A stretch of DNA of 64,000 nucleotides from Psychrobacter sp. TAE2020 (GTDB taxonomy: Bacteria; Pseudomonadota; Gammaproteobacteria; Pseudomonadales; Moraxellaceae): NCBI RefSeq assembly GCF_018919485.1, contig NZ_JAHLMU010000001.1:2396785-2460784 (forward strand). Direction: 5' to 3'. The first letter of the stretch is position 1, and each line of letters starts with the position of its first letter. This document shows positions 17,691 through 27,838 of the stretch, in pieces. Below the pieces are notes generated by a model. The model saw nothing but the letters and a program-made list of their open reading frames with translations. It was not told the DNA's origin and ran no database searches. Position numbers and translations under genes: made by a program.

Positions 17691-18497
17691 ATGTTAGCCA
17701 AAAAACCTAAAGGCGCCACTGAAAAGCGCAAATCCAGTAGCGTATCAGGCTTAGTATGGATGTTTGTTGGTGCCTTGTTGACCCTAATGATCGGGGTATT
17801 TTTATATTTATCACCTTTGTTTGACTTCAATCCTTCAGGCGCTCCAGAAGCCGACCCTGATCGGCAAGTACAGCAGCGTGTGGGTACTGATACTGATAAC
17901 AGCGATTATGAATTCTATGACATTTTGCCCAATCAAGAAATGGCCACTATCCCTGACGAAGCGCTTGGCGAACCTGATAGTCCTCAATCTGGTAATATCG
18001 AAGCTTTTGAGCCTGACGTAGTCATCACTCAACCTGATAATAATACTGCCAACAGTAATAATGATTCAGGTAACTTTGGGGTTACCGAGAATACTAGTAA
18101 CGATAGTAATAAAAGTCCCTCGAATAATGTTAATAGTAGCAATGAAAATGATATTGTCATTGTAGAGGAGAATACTACCTATGATGGTAGTACACCCAGC
18201 ACTGGCAGTGGATCAGTGAATAAGGCCAACACCGCTTCAGTTCCAAAACCTGTGGCTGCTAGCACTTATATTCTGCAAATAAATAGCTTTGGTAATGCTG
18301 ATGAGGCTGATCGTCGCCGCGCTCAGGTACTGATGGCTGGCATCGATGCCCGAGTAGTGAAAAACACTACTAGTAGTGGCTCGCCTATCTATCAAGTAAT
18401 CTCGCGGCCTATGAATAGTCGTCAAGTAGTTACTAATGCTCAGCAGCGTCTACAGAATAATGGCATTGACTCTATTATCGTTGAGCAGCGTCGCTAA
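17691..18497 (+). CDS. SPOR-domain membrane protein (FtsN-like)
   Basis: A 268-residue bitopic protein. It has a basic N-terminal cytoplasmic tail (KKPKGATEKRKSSS), one transmembrane helix at about residues 19-42, a long Asn/Ser/Asp-rich periplasmic linker, and a C-terminal SPOR domain (from about 190: YILQINSFGNADEADRRRAQVLMAGIDARVV). SPOR domains bind denuded septal glycan, so a role in cell division is likely; the topology fits FtsN or a DedD-like protein. AGGGAG sits 10 nt before the ATG at 17691, while the ATG at 17682 is too close to it. Confidence 0.85.
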   Translation: MLAKKPKGATEKRKSSSVSGLVWMFVGALLTLMIGVFLYLSPLFDFNPSGAPEADPDRQVQQRVGTDTDNSDYEFYDILPNQEMATIPDEALGEPDSPQSGNIEAFEPDVVITQPDNNTANSNNDSGNFGVTENTSNDSNKSPSNNVNSSNENDIVIVEENTTYDGSTPSTGSGSVNKANTASVPKPVAASTYILQINSFGNADEADRRRAQVLMAGIDARVVKNTTSSGSPIYQVISRPMNSRQVVTNAQQRLQNNGIDSIIVEQRR

Positions 18498-18523
18498 ACT
18501 TAATTTTTATCATAAGTTATCAT

Positions 18524-18552
18524 AAAAAAAGCGTCAAAATGACGCTTTTTTT
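18524..18552. terminator. Intrinsic terminator after the SPOR gene
   Basis: GCGTCA / TGACGC stem with AAAAAAA on one side and TTTTTTT on the other. It ends the argS-SPOR unit. Confidence 0.85.
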
Positions 18553-18629
18553 AGGGGCGTTTTATGGATAATATTGTTTTGGATTAGCCTTTTTGCTTAC
18601 CTCTTAGATAAATAACTCAAGGACACCAT

Positions 18630-19724
18630 ATGACTGCTAGCACTCCTATAGCAATACCACCAAGCGTGGTGAAAGTATTTTTTCAAAAGTACTTTATTGA
18701 TGCCTTTACTGGTATGGCTTTAGGGCTATTTGTAACCTTAATTGCAGGGCTGATTATTTCGCAAATAGGGGGGTGGTTGCAATTGCCGGTGTTGGTGGCT
18801 ATCGGTAAGCTGGCTTCAGTATTGATGGGGGCAGGTATCGGGGTTGGAATAGCTTATTATCTAAAAGCTCCTACTTTAGTGATGCTTAGCTGTCTGGTAG
18901 CGGGCATGCTAGGCGCGCACTCCGAAGCGCTGATGGCAGGGACTTTGTTTATACCGCAAGCTGCTGGTCCAGCAACTTTTTTGGCGTTGCCGGGTAATCC
19001 TATTGGCGCTTATTTGGCTTCAGTATTTGCCTATCGTGCTGGCAGTTGGGTAGCCGGTAAGACTAAGCTCGATATCTTGCTAGTGCCCTTAGTGGTTTGT
19101 GCTAGCGCTTGGGCAGTATGCGCGCTGCTCAATCCTCCGGTAGTTGCGGCGGTCAATGCTATAGGTATAGGTATCCAAGCTGCTACTGAGCTACAACCGT
19201 TACTGATGGGCATAGTCATCGCCGTAGTAGTTGGGATTTTGCTAACGCTACCAACGTCTAGCGCAGCTATCTGTATCTCTATAGGTCTTGGGGGCTTAGC
19301 GGGCGGGGCAGCGGTGGTCGGCTGTGCCGCGCATATGATTGGCTTTGCGGTAGCTAGCTATAAAGATAATGGCTTTAGTGGGGTTATCTCGCAAGGCTTA
19401 GGTACTAGTATGTTGCAAATACCTAATGTGCTTAAGAAGCCGATGGTTCTATTACCAGCAGTGATAGCTAGTGCTATCGTTGGGCCTATAGCTACCGTCG
19501 GTTTTCAATTGGCTTGTACTGCTACTGGCGCTGGTATGGGCACGGCTGGCTTAGTGGGAGTGTTTGGAGTGATTGAGGCCTCACAGCCACTGATGAGTGC
19601 TACTGAGTTATGGACAGCGATTATCCTATTAATGTTCATATTACCTGCCCTCATTGCTGGGCTAGTAGCGCATTTGATGCGCCGTATGGGTTGGCTCGTC
19701 GCTGGTGATATGAAGTTACCATAA
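18630..19724 (+). CDS. PTS EIIC-type (PTS_EIIC_2 family) membrane protein
   Basis: A very hydrophobic 364-residue protein with about nine or ten membrane segments, rich in Gly and Ala. Stretches such as PGNPIGAYLASVFAYRAGSW and TLPTSSAAICISIGLGGLAGGAAVVGCA resemble the PTS_EIIC_2 family, which includes the PfoR-like putative sugar permeases. No EIIA, EIIB, HPr or EI gene is nearby, so transport by the phosphotransferase system is not shown; it may act as a stand-alone transporter or sensor. AAGGACACC lies upstream of the ATG. It is a single-gene unit between two terminators. Confidence 0.75.
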   Translation: MTASTPIAIPPSVVKVFFQKYFIDAFTGMALGLFVTLIAGLIISQIGGWLQLPVLVAIGKLASVLMGAGIGVGIAYYLKAPTLVMLSCLVAGMLGAHSEALMAGTLFIPQAAGPATFLALPGNPIGAYLASVFAYRAGSWVAGKTKLDILLVPLVVCASAWAVCALLNPPVVAAVNAIGIGIQAATELQPLLMGIVIAVVVGILLTLPTSSAAICISIGLGGLAGGAAVVGCAAHMIGFAVASYKDNGFSGVISQGLGTSMLQIPNVLKKPMVLLPAVIASAIVGPIATVGFQLACTATGAGMGTAGLVGVFGVIEASQPLMSATELWTAIILLMFILPALIAGLVAHLMRRMGWLVAGDMKLP

Positions 19725-19787
19725 GCATTTTCTGCTATGGTTTTGTACTTTGCTTTTACTACTAGTCGCTAGTCAATTTATCGACAA

Positions 19788-19826
19788 CAAAAAGCCCAAC
19801 TAACTGAAATTAGCTGGGCTTTTTTA
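19788..19826. terminator. Bidirectional intrinsic terminator
   Basis: AAAAAGCCCA..CTAA / TTAG..TGGGCTTTTTT hairpin with small internal mismatches, between the convergent EIIC-like and cytochrome c genes. Confidence 0.8.
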
Positions 19827-19906
19827 CTACTAAAGTTCGCTAGGAAGGGGTTGCTAAGCAGACGTTAATAAGTCTTTAACAAAGACACCACCCTTAAAAG
19901 TCACGC

Positions 19907-20896
19907 TTAGCGACGAACATCTTTTGGCGCATCACCGTTCGGCCAATCTTTGTCTTTATTGGCTTTTACTGGACGCGGCAAGTGAGTAAAGTAGCCAGCG
20001 ATATCGACAGCTTCTTGATCGCTTAGAGAGTTACCCTGACCAAAGGGCATTTTACCTTTAATAAAGGCGGCTGCCGTATAAGTACGAGCCATGCCAGCGC
20101 CATCGTTAAAGGAGTTGTCGCCAGCAACTGCTGGGAAAGTATAAGTGCCATCGTCGTTATATTGGCCTTCACCATTAGCACCGTGACAAACACTACATTT
20201 CTCTGCAAATAGCTTTTTGCCGTTGACAGTATCGGCCTCTAAGCTCTTGTCTATTTTTACAAAGCCACGACCTTCAGGAGAGACACCGAAGGGCATATCT
20301 TTTGACAACCAACTCATATAAGAAACCACAGCGTTCATATCATCTGAACCTAGCTCAAGCGCCTTACCGTTCATTGAGCGCTCAAAACAGCCGTTAATAC
20401 GCTCCTGTATAACGTTGATACGACCAGCGCGACTGCGATAAAGAGGATAAATACTAGTAATATTATTCCAAGGCGCAGCATAAGCCTCTGAGCCATTACC
20501 TAAGTGACAGCTAGTACAGTTAAGCTGATTACCGACGTTATCAGGCAGCTCTTTATAAGTATGATTAACAATCTGTAGTCCACGGCGTACGGCTGCCCCA
20601 TACTCATCATCAGGAATAGTTCCTATATCTGGCATGGTAATGGCTGGCTTAGCAGCGTCAGTGGCTTGATCAGTATTGGTGATATCGCTTATGTCTGTGA
20701 TTGCAGGCATGTCATTCTTTAACTGAGCAGCGCGAGCTTCTAGTCCTTGCACCCGAGCTATCGCTGCGGCCTCGTTCACACGATCAACGGCTTTGGTGTC
20801 CTGCTCATTATTACTGCAACTAGTGACACCGATGCCACTAATAGCAAAAATAGTTGCCACAAGAAAAGAGGATTGGGCTGGTGAAAAAGTCTTCAT
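19907..20896 (-). CDS. Dihaem c-type cytochrome, TsdA/SoxA-like
   Basis: A 329-residue exported protein. The N terminus is hydrophobic and ends in GIGVTSC (Cys27), a plausible lipoprotein site. Haem motif 1 CTSCH is at 127-131, in NCTSCHLGNGSEAYAAPWNN, and haem motif 2 CSVCH is at 234-238. The segment between, RINVIQERINGCFERSMNGKALELGS with Cys170, is characteristic of TsdA-type thiosulfate dehydrogenases, where a Cys serves as distal haem ligand. Tetrathionate formation from thiosulfate is therefore possible but unproven. AAGGAT is too close to the ATG at 20902, so the second ATG (20896) is preferred. Confidence 0.82.
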   Translation of the reverse strand: MKTFSPAQSSFLVATIFAISGIGVTSCSNNEQDTKAVDRVNEAAAIARVQGLEARAAQLKNDMPAITDISDITNTDQATDAAKPAITMPDIGTIPDDEYGAAVRRGLQIVNHTYKELPDNVGNQLNCTSCHLGNGSEAYAAPWNNITSIYPLYRSRAGRINVIQERINGCFERSMNGKALELGSDDMNAVVSYMSWLSKDMPFGVSPEGRGFVKIDKSLEADTVNGKKLFAEKCSVCHGANGEGQYNDDGTYTFPAVAGDNSFNDGAGMARTYTAAAFIKGKMPFGQGNSLSDQEAVDIAGYFTHLPRPVKANKDKDWPNGDAPKDVRR

Positions 20897-20902
20897 TGGC
20901 AT

Positions 20903-21428
20903 ATCCTTATTATAAAAAATAATATGTACATATAAATTTATATGCTATGTTAGATAGTACAATGACCATATTATTGTTAAGTTTTTGTATTACACAAATA
21001 ATGATTACAGGTGATCCACTATGGATTAGTGCTAGTATTAATAAAATTTAATTTATCAAGCACTTGAGCTGCAGAATATTAAAGTAATTAAAAGTCATAA
21101 CTTCGTTAAACGCATGTATAAAACACAAACGTGCAGCACTTATACTGGTGAATGCGACAAGATTATCAGAGATTAAACAGAGAGAACTTAGTATTCTGTA
21201 AGTTAGCAGTAATATTATTATAACAAACAACAAGTGATAAAGTCTGATAAAAGTACTTTTAGATAAAATCATTAGTACTAAGACTATTCAATACCTTAAC
21301 CTTTAACTGCTGTCTAGAAAAATAAGCCTTAAATAAAAACGCTCAAACATAATCAATGTTTGAGCGTTTTTTGGTTTTATTAGCCATAACTACTAGCTAC
21401 AATCGTTATACTAAGCTCTCACTTAGAA
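20903..21428. other. AT-rich intergenic region
   Basis: About 525 bases between two minus-strand genes. It holds the terminator at 21335-21372 and presumably the promoter of the cytochrome gene. A 74-codon minus-strand frame here is not credible. Nothing else was seen. Confidence 0.5.
21335..21372 (-). terminator. Terminator of the SDR gene
   Basis: A perfect 11-bp or longer stem (ACGCTCAAACA / TGTTTGAGCGT) flanked by A5 and T6. It lies downstream of the SDR gene on the minus strand. Confidence 0.85.
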
Positions 21429-22391
21429 CTAGCTTTTTGACTGGTACTTTGGACTAAACTTGCGTGATAGTTTGACAGCACTATATAGAATAGTGGCGTA
21501 ATGTGTCGGAAAAATACGTTGCACGACATCTATTACCTTGGCATCGTTACCGATCAAACAGCGCTTTTGGTCTGCTGCTGTGGCCTGTAAAATTACCCAT
21601 GCTGCCTCATTAGCATCGAACTTTAACAGCTTATTAAAACTGCTTATTGCTTTGGCACTAGTACCCATACCTAGATCTCTTATACTCTCATTACCGCGGG
21701 CACTGTTGGCGATATTGGTCTTGATGCCACCTGGATGAATACAAGTAGCAGAAACGCCACAGCGCTGAATATCTAGCTCTTGACGTAAGCTTTCGCTAAA
21801 GCCACGTACTGCAAATTTACTAGCATTATAGGCAGACTGTGAGGGTTGAGCCGTTAAACCAAACAGGCTTGAGATATTAATAATATGACCATTCTCTGTG
21901 ACAGTACTACCTTTACTTTGCTTGACACTATTTTTGATCAAGGGTAAAAATGCTTTAGTGCCATAGACTACACCCCAAAAGTTAATGTCCATCAGCCATT
22001 CGATCTCGCTGATACTACTGCCTTCCACTGTAGAATAAAGAGCGACACCAGCATTATTGAATATGAAGTTAACCTTGCCATAATCGACCATTACCTTTTG
22101 TGCCCAACCTTCTACGGCCTCCCTATCAGCGACATCGAGTATAATAGTAGTTACTTGGATATCGTAGTCTGTGAGCAGCTGTTGCGTCTGTGTTAGCGCT
22201 TCTGCATTGATATCTGCTAGCGCAACATGACAGCCCATTTTTGCTAAGTGAATAGCCAGTGCGCGACCTATACCGGAACCAGCGCCAGTAATAGCCGCCA
22301 CATGATTCTGATAGTAGTCAGGCATTGGCTTATTAGTAATGGATGAGTTGGATAGATGCTGGCGTAGCGAAGCAGTCATAGTATTGAGCAT
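21429..22391 (-). CDS. Short-chain dehydrogenase/reductase (SDR) family protein
   Basis: A 320-residue classical SDR. The NAD(P)-binding TGAGSGIG is at 35-42, NNAG at 112-115, and the catalytic YNASK has Tyr188 and Lys192, with Ser174/175 in NISS. The Asp60 after the second beta strand (ALADINAEAL) suggests a preference for NAD+ over NADP+. The substrate cannot be read from the sequence. The start at 22391 has AAGGGG about 9 nt upstream; a GTG at 22457 has no such site. Monocistronic. Confidence 0.88.
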   Translation of the reverse strand: MLNTMTASLRQHLSNSSITNKPMPDYYQNHVAAITGAGSGIGRALAIHLAKMGCHVALADINAEALTQTQQLLTDYDIQVTTIILDVADREAVEGWAQKVMVDYGKVNFIFNNAGVALYSTVEGSSISEIEWLMDINFWGVVYGTKAFLPLIKNSVKQSKGSTVTENGHIINISSLFGLTAQPSQSAYNASKFAVRGFSESLRQELDIQRCGVSATCIHPGGIKTNIANSARGNESIRDLGMGTSAKAISSFNKLLKFDANEAAWVILQATAADQKRCLIGNDAKVIDVVQRIFPTHYATILYSAVKLSRKFSPKYQSKS

Positions 22392-22539
22392 GATAGGCAC
22401 CCCTTGGTTATCTGAGTAATGATAAGCTACATTATTAGTACTATATATAATAAACACTAGTAAGATTAATGGACGCTGCTGTCATTTTATAAGCCTTATG
22501 GCACTGTAGTTGCTAATGCTTAGATAAATCAGCAGACAT

Positions 22540-22577
22540 AAAAAAAGCGTCTAAACACTACTAGTGCTAGACGCTTC
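22540..22577 (-). terminator. Terminator of clpX
   Basis: GCGTCTA..CACTA / TAGTG..TAGACGC stem with one bulge, with seven A on the + strand left side, i.e. a T run on the minus strand. It lies just downstream of clpX. Confidence 0.8.
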
Positions 22578-22640
22578 TTCAATAAAAGTCTCTCTAAGCT
22601 TCTCTACAGTCATTTCTGTAAAACGGCTTAAAATAAAACC

Positions 22641-23918
22641 CTAAGCTATCTTAGGTAATTTACCTTCAGTAATAACTTCTTCATCGACAGTAACGGTCTT
22701 AATGTCTGTCATCGATGGCAGCTCATACATAGTTTCTAACAGCACATTTTCCACGATAGAGCGCAAGCCACGCGCACCTGTTTTACGCTCCATAGCCTTT
22801 TTGGCAATAGCGTCAAGGGCGGCATCAGTAAAGGTGATTTTCGCACCCTCCATATCGAACAGATATTCATACTGTTTGACCAGCGCGTTCTTAGGTTTAG
22901 TCAATATTTGCACTAATGCCTCCTCATCCAGCTCTGTCAAAGCAGCTAGTACTGGCAAACGGCCGATTAGCTCTGGAATTAGACCAAATTTGATCAAATC
23001 CTCCGGCTCAACTTTTTGCAGTAGATCTGAGCTACGCTTGCTGTCATCTTTTGAGCTGACGTCGGCGTTAAAGCCAATACCTGTTTTTTCAGTACGTTGC
23101 TGAATGACTTTATCTAGACCTGCAAAGGCGCCACCAACGATGATTAGAATATTACTAGTATCAACTTGGATTAGCTCTTGCTGAGGGTGCTTACGACCAC
23201 CATGAGGTGGAATAGCAGCGACTGTTCCTTCGATTAGTTTAAGCAAAGCTTGTTGTACGCCTTCACCTGATACATCACGAGTAATAGAAGGGTTCTCACC
23301 TTTTTTACTGATTTTATCGATCTCATCGATATAAATGATGCCTTGTTCGGCTTTGCCGACATCATAATTAGAAGCTTGTAGCAACTTTTGGACGATGTTT
23401 TCTACATCTTCACCGACATAACCAGCTTCAGTCAAAGTGGTGGCATCGGCCATAGCAAAAGGCACATCTAATAGACGCGCTAAAGTTTGGGCTAATAGCG
23501 TCTTACCTGAGCCGGTAGGCCCGATCAGCAAGATATTACTCTTAGACAATTCAACCATCGCTACATCAGCGCCAATCTTAGATTTTTTGCTATCACGAGC
23601 TAAGGTTTGGCTAACTTTTAGGCGCTTATAATGGTTATAAACGGCTACTGCTAGTGCTTTTTTAGCGGCATCTTGACCAATAACATACTCATCAAGCTTG
23701 GCTCGTAACTCTTTAGGGGTCGGTAGCTTTTTATTGACCCACGAAGTATCAAGGTCGCTATCATTATCATCGTCATCAGGTGAGCTATCAGCGATGAGAT
23801 CGGTACATAGCTCGATACATTCGTTACAAATATTAGCATCGTCAGCCGCGATTAATTGTTTGACTTCTTTCTTGGCTTTTCCGCAGAACGAGCAATGCGG
23901 GGTTTTATCTTCTGCCAT
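22641..23918 (-). CDS. clpX: ATP-dependent Clp protease ATP-binding subunit ClpX
   Basis: Hexameric AAA+ unfoldase that feeds substrates to ClpP. The N-terminal zinc-binding domain has Cys9, Cys12, Cys31 and Cys34. Walker A GPTGSGKT is at 133-140 and Walker B at [22 protein letters not shown] and the [12 protein letters not shown] sensor-2 region are intact. At 425 residues it is full length. AGGAG lies 9 nt before the ATG. It is the last gene of the conserved tig-clpP-clpX order; 156 bp separate it from clpP. Confidence 0.97.
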   Translation of the reverse strand: MAEDKTPHCSFCGKAKKEVKQLIAADDANICNECIELCTDLIADSSPDDDDNDSDLDTSWVNKKLPTPKELRAKLDEYVIGQDAAKKALAVAVYNHYKRLKVSQTLARDSKKSKIGADVAMVELSKSNILLIGPTGSGKTLLAQTLARLLDVPFAMADATTLTEAGYVGEDVENIVQKLLQASNYDVGKAEQGIIYIDEIDKISKKGENPSITRDVSGEGVQQALLKLIEGTVAAIPPHGGRKHPQQELIQVDTSNILIIVGGAFAGLDKVIQQRTEKTGIGFNADVSSKDDSKRSSDLLQKVEPEDLIKFGLIPELIGRLPVLAALTELDEEALVQILTKPKNALVKQYEYLFDMEGAKITFTDAALDAIAKKAMERKTGARGLRSIVENVLLETMYELPSMTDIKTVTVDEEVITEGKLPKIA

Positions 23919-24074
23919 GTACAGGCACTCCTAATTTTTAAACTTGGCTTGTGTTTCAAAACTGACAACTCAAAACTGACAATTCAAAATTTACCAGTTA
24001 AAGCTTATATAGTCTAATGGGACACTCAAAACTAAAGCGCACTATACTAGTAGCATAATGCGCCTAGGTTTACT

Positions 24075-24773
24075 TTATATTTTAAGTTCAGTAGGGCGAC
24101 GCTCTAGTACTTCATCTACTAAGCCATATTCTTTGGCTTCTTTAGCATCTAACCAATAGTCACGCTCAACGTCTTTCTCAATTTTTTCTACTGGTTGACC
24201 AGTACGCTCAGCCAAAATCTCATTTAAGCGAGCACGAGTTTTTAGAATTTCACGAGCATTAATTTCGATATCTGATGCTTGACCTTGAGCACCACCAGAA
24301 GGCTGGTGAATCATGACGCGGGCGTTAGCCAAGGCATAACGTTTGCCTCGTTCTCCAGCTGCCAAAAGAAAAGAACCCATGCTGTAAGCACCGCCCATAC
24401 AGATAGTCGATACGTCAGGTTTGATAAAGTTCATAGTATCAAAAATAGCTAGGCCTGCACTAACTGAACCACCTGGTGAGTTGATATACAGATGAATATC
24501 TTTATCAGGGTTTTCAGCTTCTAAAAATAAGAGCTGGGCCACGATAAGATTAGCCATATGATCTTCAACTTGACCAGTTAAGAAGATAACCCGTTCACGC
24601 AATAAGCGTGAAAAAATGTCGAACGAACGCTCGCCACGCGCTGATTGCTCAACGACCATCGGCACTAGTGCACTCTGAGGTGCGCTTTGAGTGTTATGCA
24701 TACCTTGGGCGTTGTGCGCGCTCATAAGCATATCGAAATGGGGATTGCTAGTAATGCGATCATAATCAGTCAT
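24075..24773 (-). CDS. clpP: ATP-dependent Clp protease proteolytic subunit ClpP
   Basis: Serine protease forming the tetradecameric chamber that works with ClpX. The catalytic triad is Ser131 (GGAYSMGSF), His156 (MIHQPSGG) and Asp205 (ERDYW). It has 232 residues; residues 1-38 form a longer, Met/Asn/Gln-rich leader before [17 protein letters not shown]. Most proteobacterial ClpPs read GQAASMGAF around the active serine, so the Gly and Tyr here are unusual but leave the nucleophile intact. AGGAT lies 6 nt before the ATG. It is probably co-transcribed with tig upstream or clpX downstream. Confidence 0.97.
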   Translation of the reverse strand: MTDYDRITSNPHFDMLMSAHNAQGMHNTQSAPQSALVPMVVEQSARGERSFDIFSRLLRERVIFLTGQVEDHMANLIVAQLLFLEAENPDKDIHLYINSPGGSVSAGLAIFDTMNFIKPDVSTICMGGAYSMGSFLLAAGERGKRYALANARVMIHQPSGGAQGQASDIEINAREILKTRARLNEILAERTGQPVEKIEKDVERDYWLDAKEAKEYGLVDEVLERRPTELKI

Positions 24774-25092
24774 GGAAAGATCCTATTGAAATATATAATA
24801 TAAAAAACGGATTTTATTAAGAATAAGCTATTAATAATAAGTATTATTAAGAAAATAAGTGCCGTAATAGTAACTTTTTTTAGCAGCTAATAGTAAATGT
24901 TTACGGTAACAAATGATGAATTATTCCCTATTAATAAGGCGTCTGTAGTCATTTATCAAGGGCTAAGGATATAAAGCGCTAATAAAAATGCCCCAACAAG
25001 ATTTGTTGAGGCATTATTTATACAACTATCAATAAAAAAGTTTCGATAAAAGCTATCAAAACTCTAGCTTATTATTTTGCTAAGCAAGCAAA
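24774..25092. other. tig-clpP intergenic region
   Basis: About 320 AT-rich bases. They contain the tig terminator (24983-25016) and must contain a promoter for clpP if the terminator is efficient. No other structure was seen. Confidence 0.5.
24983..25016 (-). terminator. Terminator after tig
   Basis: ATGCC.CAACAA / TTGTTG.GGCAT hairpin followed on the minus strand by TTTTTATT. It separates tig from clpP. Confidence 0.7.
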
Positions 25093-26439
25093 TTACATCG
25101 CTTGCTGCTGTTGTTGCTGCTGAGTAGCCAACAAATCTTGATAGCTAACTTCTTTGTCAGTTACTTTACCTTGTTCGATAAGGTAATCAACTACTTGGTC
25201 TTCTAATACTACTGACTCAATGTTGGCGCGTTGTTGCTTATCATTAGTGTAGTATTCGATAACTTCTGCTGGATCTTCGTAGTTTTCTGAAGCTTCTTTG
25301 ATAAATTTCTCAACGCGTTCTTGATCCACTTCTAAGCCTTTAGTATCGATAACTCGAGCAACGATGATACCTAGACGGGCAGCACGTAGCGCTTGTTCTT
25401 CAAACAGCTCGTTTGGCAACATGTCTTTATCAAAGCTATCGGCATTAGAACCGAACTGCTGAGCGAAACGCTGCATCATCATGCTGCGCTGACGATCAAT
25501 CTCTTGCTCTAACATAGCGTTAGGAACATCAAATTCGTTCTTTTCTAACAAGGCATCAAAAGTAGCTTGTTTAATCTGACTGCGGGCAGCGTTTTTGATT
25601 TCGCGTTCCATGTTCTTACGAACGTCTTCTTTTAGTTTTTCAACGCCACCTTCTTTAACTCCGAATAGCTCAAGGAACGCATCATCGATTTCAGGTAACT
25701 TAGATTTTTCAACTAATTTTACGTTGATTTTGAACTGAGCTTCTTTACCAGCTAATTCTTCTGCTTGATAATCTTCTGGGAAAGTTACGTCGATAACCTT
25801 TTCTTCGCCAGCTTTCAAGCCTTTGATACCCGCTTCGAAGCCTGGAATCATTTGGTTGCTACCAATAATCAATTTGAAGTCTTCAGCAGAGCCGCCTTCA
25901 AATTTCTCACCGTTGATTGAGCCTTCAAAATCAAAAGTAACTTGATTGCCTTTATCGGCTTTACCTTTTTTCTCTACAAACTCTTCACGTTGCTTTTGTA
26001 GGTTTTCAATCATAGTATCGACATCGGCTTCATCGACTTTCGCCATATGACGCTCAACTTCGATCTCATTGATACCTTGAACGTCAATTTCTGGGAAGAT
26101 TTCAACAGTAGCCTGATAAACCAAGAAATCGTCTTCAAGTTTAACATCATCGATATTAGGCATGCCAACAGCGCGGATGTCTTCAGATTTGATAGCTTCA
26201 AAAACAGTATCACGGATCACGTCATTGATAACTTCTTGCTGAATACCGGCACCGTATTGGCTGCGGATATGCGACATAGGAACGTTACCTTTACGAAAGC
26301 CATCAATTTTGGCAGTTTTAGCCACTTGACGAATGCGACCTTCGACTTTGTTTTGGATTTTTTCAACTGGTACTTTTACAGTCAGCTGAGTTTCTTTGTT
26401 AGAAAGCTTGTTGGTTGTGACTTGTAGATCTGTAGCCAT
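25093..26439 (-). CDS. tig: Trigger factor (ribosome-associated chaperone, PPIase)
   Basis: Binds L23 at the ribosome exit and folds nascent chains. The 448-residue protein has the N-terminal ribosome-binding domain with the GFRKGNVP signature (about 47-54), an FKBP-type PPIase domain (about 155-245, with [15 protein letters not shown]) and a long helical C-terminal domain. It ends in a short poly-Gln run of six to seven residues before AM. AAAGG lies about 10 nt before the ATG. It is first in tig-clpP-clpX. Confidence 0.97.
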   Translation of the reverse strand: MATDLQVTTNKLSNKETQLTVKVPVEKIQNKVEGRIRQVAKTAKIDGFRKGNVPMSHIRSQYGAGIQQEVINDVIRDTVFEAIKSEDIRAVGMPNIDDVKLEDDFLVYQATVEIFPEIDVQGINEIEVERHMAKVDEADVDTMIENLQKQREEFVEKKGKADKGNQVTFDFEGSINGEKFEGGSAEDFKLIIGSNQMIPGFEAGIKGLKAGEEKVIDVTFPEDYQAEELAGKEAQFKINVKLVEKSKLPEIDDAFLELFGVKEGGVEKLKEDVRKNMEREIKNAARSQIKQATFDALLEKNEFDVPNAMLEQEIDRQRSMMMQRFAQQFGSNADSFDKDMLPNELFEEQALRAARLGIIVARVIDTKGLEVDQERVEKFIKEASENYEDPAEVIEYYTNDKQQRANIESVVLEDQVVDYLIEQGKVTDKEVSYQDLLATQQQQQQQAM

Positions 26440-26777
26440 GTTAATTACACCTTTAGGATTGAAATATCAGGCAATCGCATTTTACAGCGCACAAGTTTAC
26501 TTATGAGCCAATTGCCTTTGGAATGAATAGGGGATAGTAATAGCCGAAAAAAATATAATGCAATCAGCAATCGCCAAAGGCACTATAAACACCAGCTATT
26601 AAGTATCAGTAATACCTTACCAAAACGCCTTAAGTCTACTTATTTTTAGTTTAAATAAGCAAAGACAGCTGGTAATAAAATTATAAAAGTAGATTAGTAT
26701 AATCTATCTACTAATTAAAGTAAAAATTATCTGTTTTACAGCGACCACCTTTATCGGCTATATAGTTAGCAGTGGCG
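26440..26777. other. Intergenic region upstream of tig
   Basis: About 340 bases, AT-rich, between rdgB and tig, both on the minus strand. It carries the weak hairpin at 26688-26712 and presumably the tig promoter. No ORF. Confidence 0.45.
26688..26712 (-). terminator. Possible weak terminator of rdgB
   Basis: An imperfect inverted repeat (AGATTA / TAATCT core with flanking GTAG / CTAC) is followed on the minus strand by a T-rich stretch. It is AT-rich and of low stability. Confidence 0.35.
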
Positions 26778-27422
26778 CTATAATTGTTGTAATAATTGGC
26801 GAATAGCTTGTCCGCGATGACTAACCTTATTTTTGTCACTAGCACTGAGACTGGCTGCGGTCGCTTGCATATCAGGTAACCAAAATAGTGGGTCATAACC
26901 AAAACCACCGTCGCCATGCGCTTTTTCTAGGATTTCACCTTGCCATAAACCCTGAGCGATAATCGGTAGCGGATCATCCGCATGACGCACCATTGCCAAT
27001 ACGCAGACGAATAAACCTTTAATCGCAGTAGTAGGACTTTGAGCGCGTACAGACTGCAAGTCGGCAATGAGCTTAGCATTATTCTTGGCATCATCACCGT
27101 GCTCTCCAGCATAACGAGCAGAGTAGATGCCGGGTGCATTACCAAGTACTGGCACGCATAACCCAGAGTCATCGGCGATAGCCGGTAGACCACTGATGCG
27201 GCTGGCGTGTCGGGCTTTGATTATGGCGTTTTCGATAAAGCTTAAGCCATCTTCAATAGCATCCTCTATGTTCAGCTCGCCTTGCGGAATGATAGTGACG
27301 TTTAGGTTGGCTTCAGCGAACAGCCGCTTAAACTCGCTAAGCTTGCCTTTGTTATTACTGGCAAGTACCCAATCCTGTTGAAATATGTCGTTAGTTATAG
27401 GCTGATGTTGATTAGTTGGCAT
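26778..27422 (-). CDS. rdgB: XTP/dITP pyrophosphatase (RdgB/HAM1)
   Basis: Hydrolyses non-canonical purine nucleoside triphosphates (dITP, XTP) so that they are not incorporated into DNA. At 214 residues it is close to the family length. Diagnostic blocks: WVLASNNKGKLSEFKRLF at the start, SFIENAIIKARHAS, GLPAIADDSGLCVPVLGNAPGIYSARYAG, GDGGFGYDPLFW, and a final SHRGQAIRQL. The SD is weak (GGACTT). It is transcribed divergently from sodB. Confidence 0.95.
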   Translation of the reverse strand: MPTNQHQPITNDIFQQDWVLASNNKGKLSEFKRLFAEANLNVTIIPQGELNIEDAIEDGLSFIENAIIKARHASRISGLPAIADDSGLCVPVLGNAPGIYSARYAGEHGDDAKNNAKLIADLQSVRAQSPTTAIKGLFVCVLAMVRHADDPLPIIAQGLWQGEILEKAHGDGGFGYDPLFWLPDMQATAASLSASDKNKVSHRGQAIRQLLQQL

Positions 27423-27838
27423 AAAGATAAGTCCATGATTTAAAATCTAATACTTTTAGTGTGAGTTTGCGTATGATATAACTGCTATGTAGTATATAAA
27501 AACTATAACATTCGGTAACGGATAGTTAGCGGTGTTATTGTTATACTGTATAGCAAGCTACAGTGAATTATAGCTTATAGCTTGTAAACTTTAAGTTAAC
27601 AATCTGCAATTTATGCTTGTTGTTACTGATTATTGAGAGAAATTATTAATAATCAGCGTAACAATAACCAGTAAGTTGGCTTTAGGTTGCCTTTTAACTT
27701 TACAGCAAGTACGCTATTATATTCAGCACTATATTTATTCACTAATAATAAACTCAGCCAACTTAGCCTAACATCTTATAGAAGTTACTTTATAATCCCT
27801 ATACTATACTAGGCTAAAACAGCAAGGATAAAATAACT
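27423..27838. promoter_or_regulatory. Divergent rdgB / sodB promoter region
   Basis: About 415 AT-rich bases with no gene. A TATAAT at 27791-27796, 42 bp before the sodB ATG, is the best -10 candidate; a TGT-TATACT string is at 27539-27547. No clear Fur or other operator could be recognised. Confidence 0.35.

Noticed and set aside
18630-19724. Functional sugar phosphotransferase system around the EIIC-like gene
   Set aside because: No EIIA, EIIB, HPr or EI gene in the window, and the protein has only the membrane part.
21048-21272. 74-codon minus-strand frame in the gap after the cytochrome gene
   Set aside because: Very AT-rich with a hydrophobic, low-information translation, no Shine-Dalgarno and no family resemblance; it lies in the expected promoter region of another gene.
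22702-23103. 133-codon frame antisense to clpX
   Set aside because: It is the complement of conserved clpX codons, has no RBS and its translation resembles no family.
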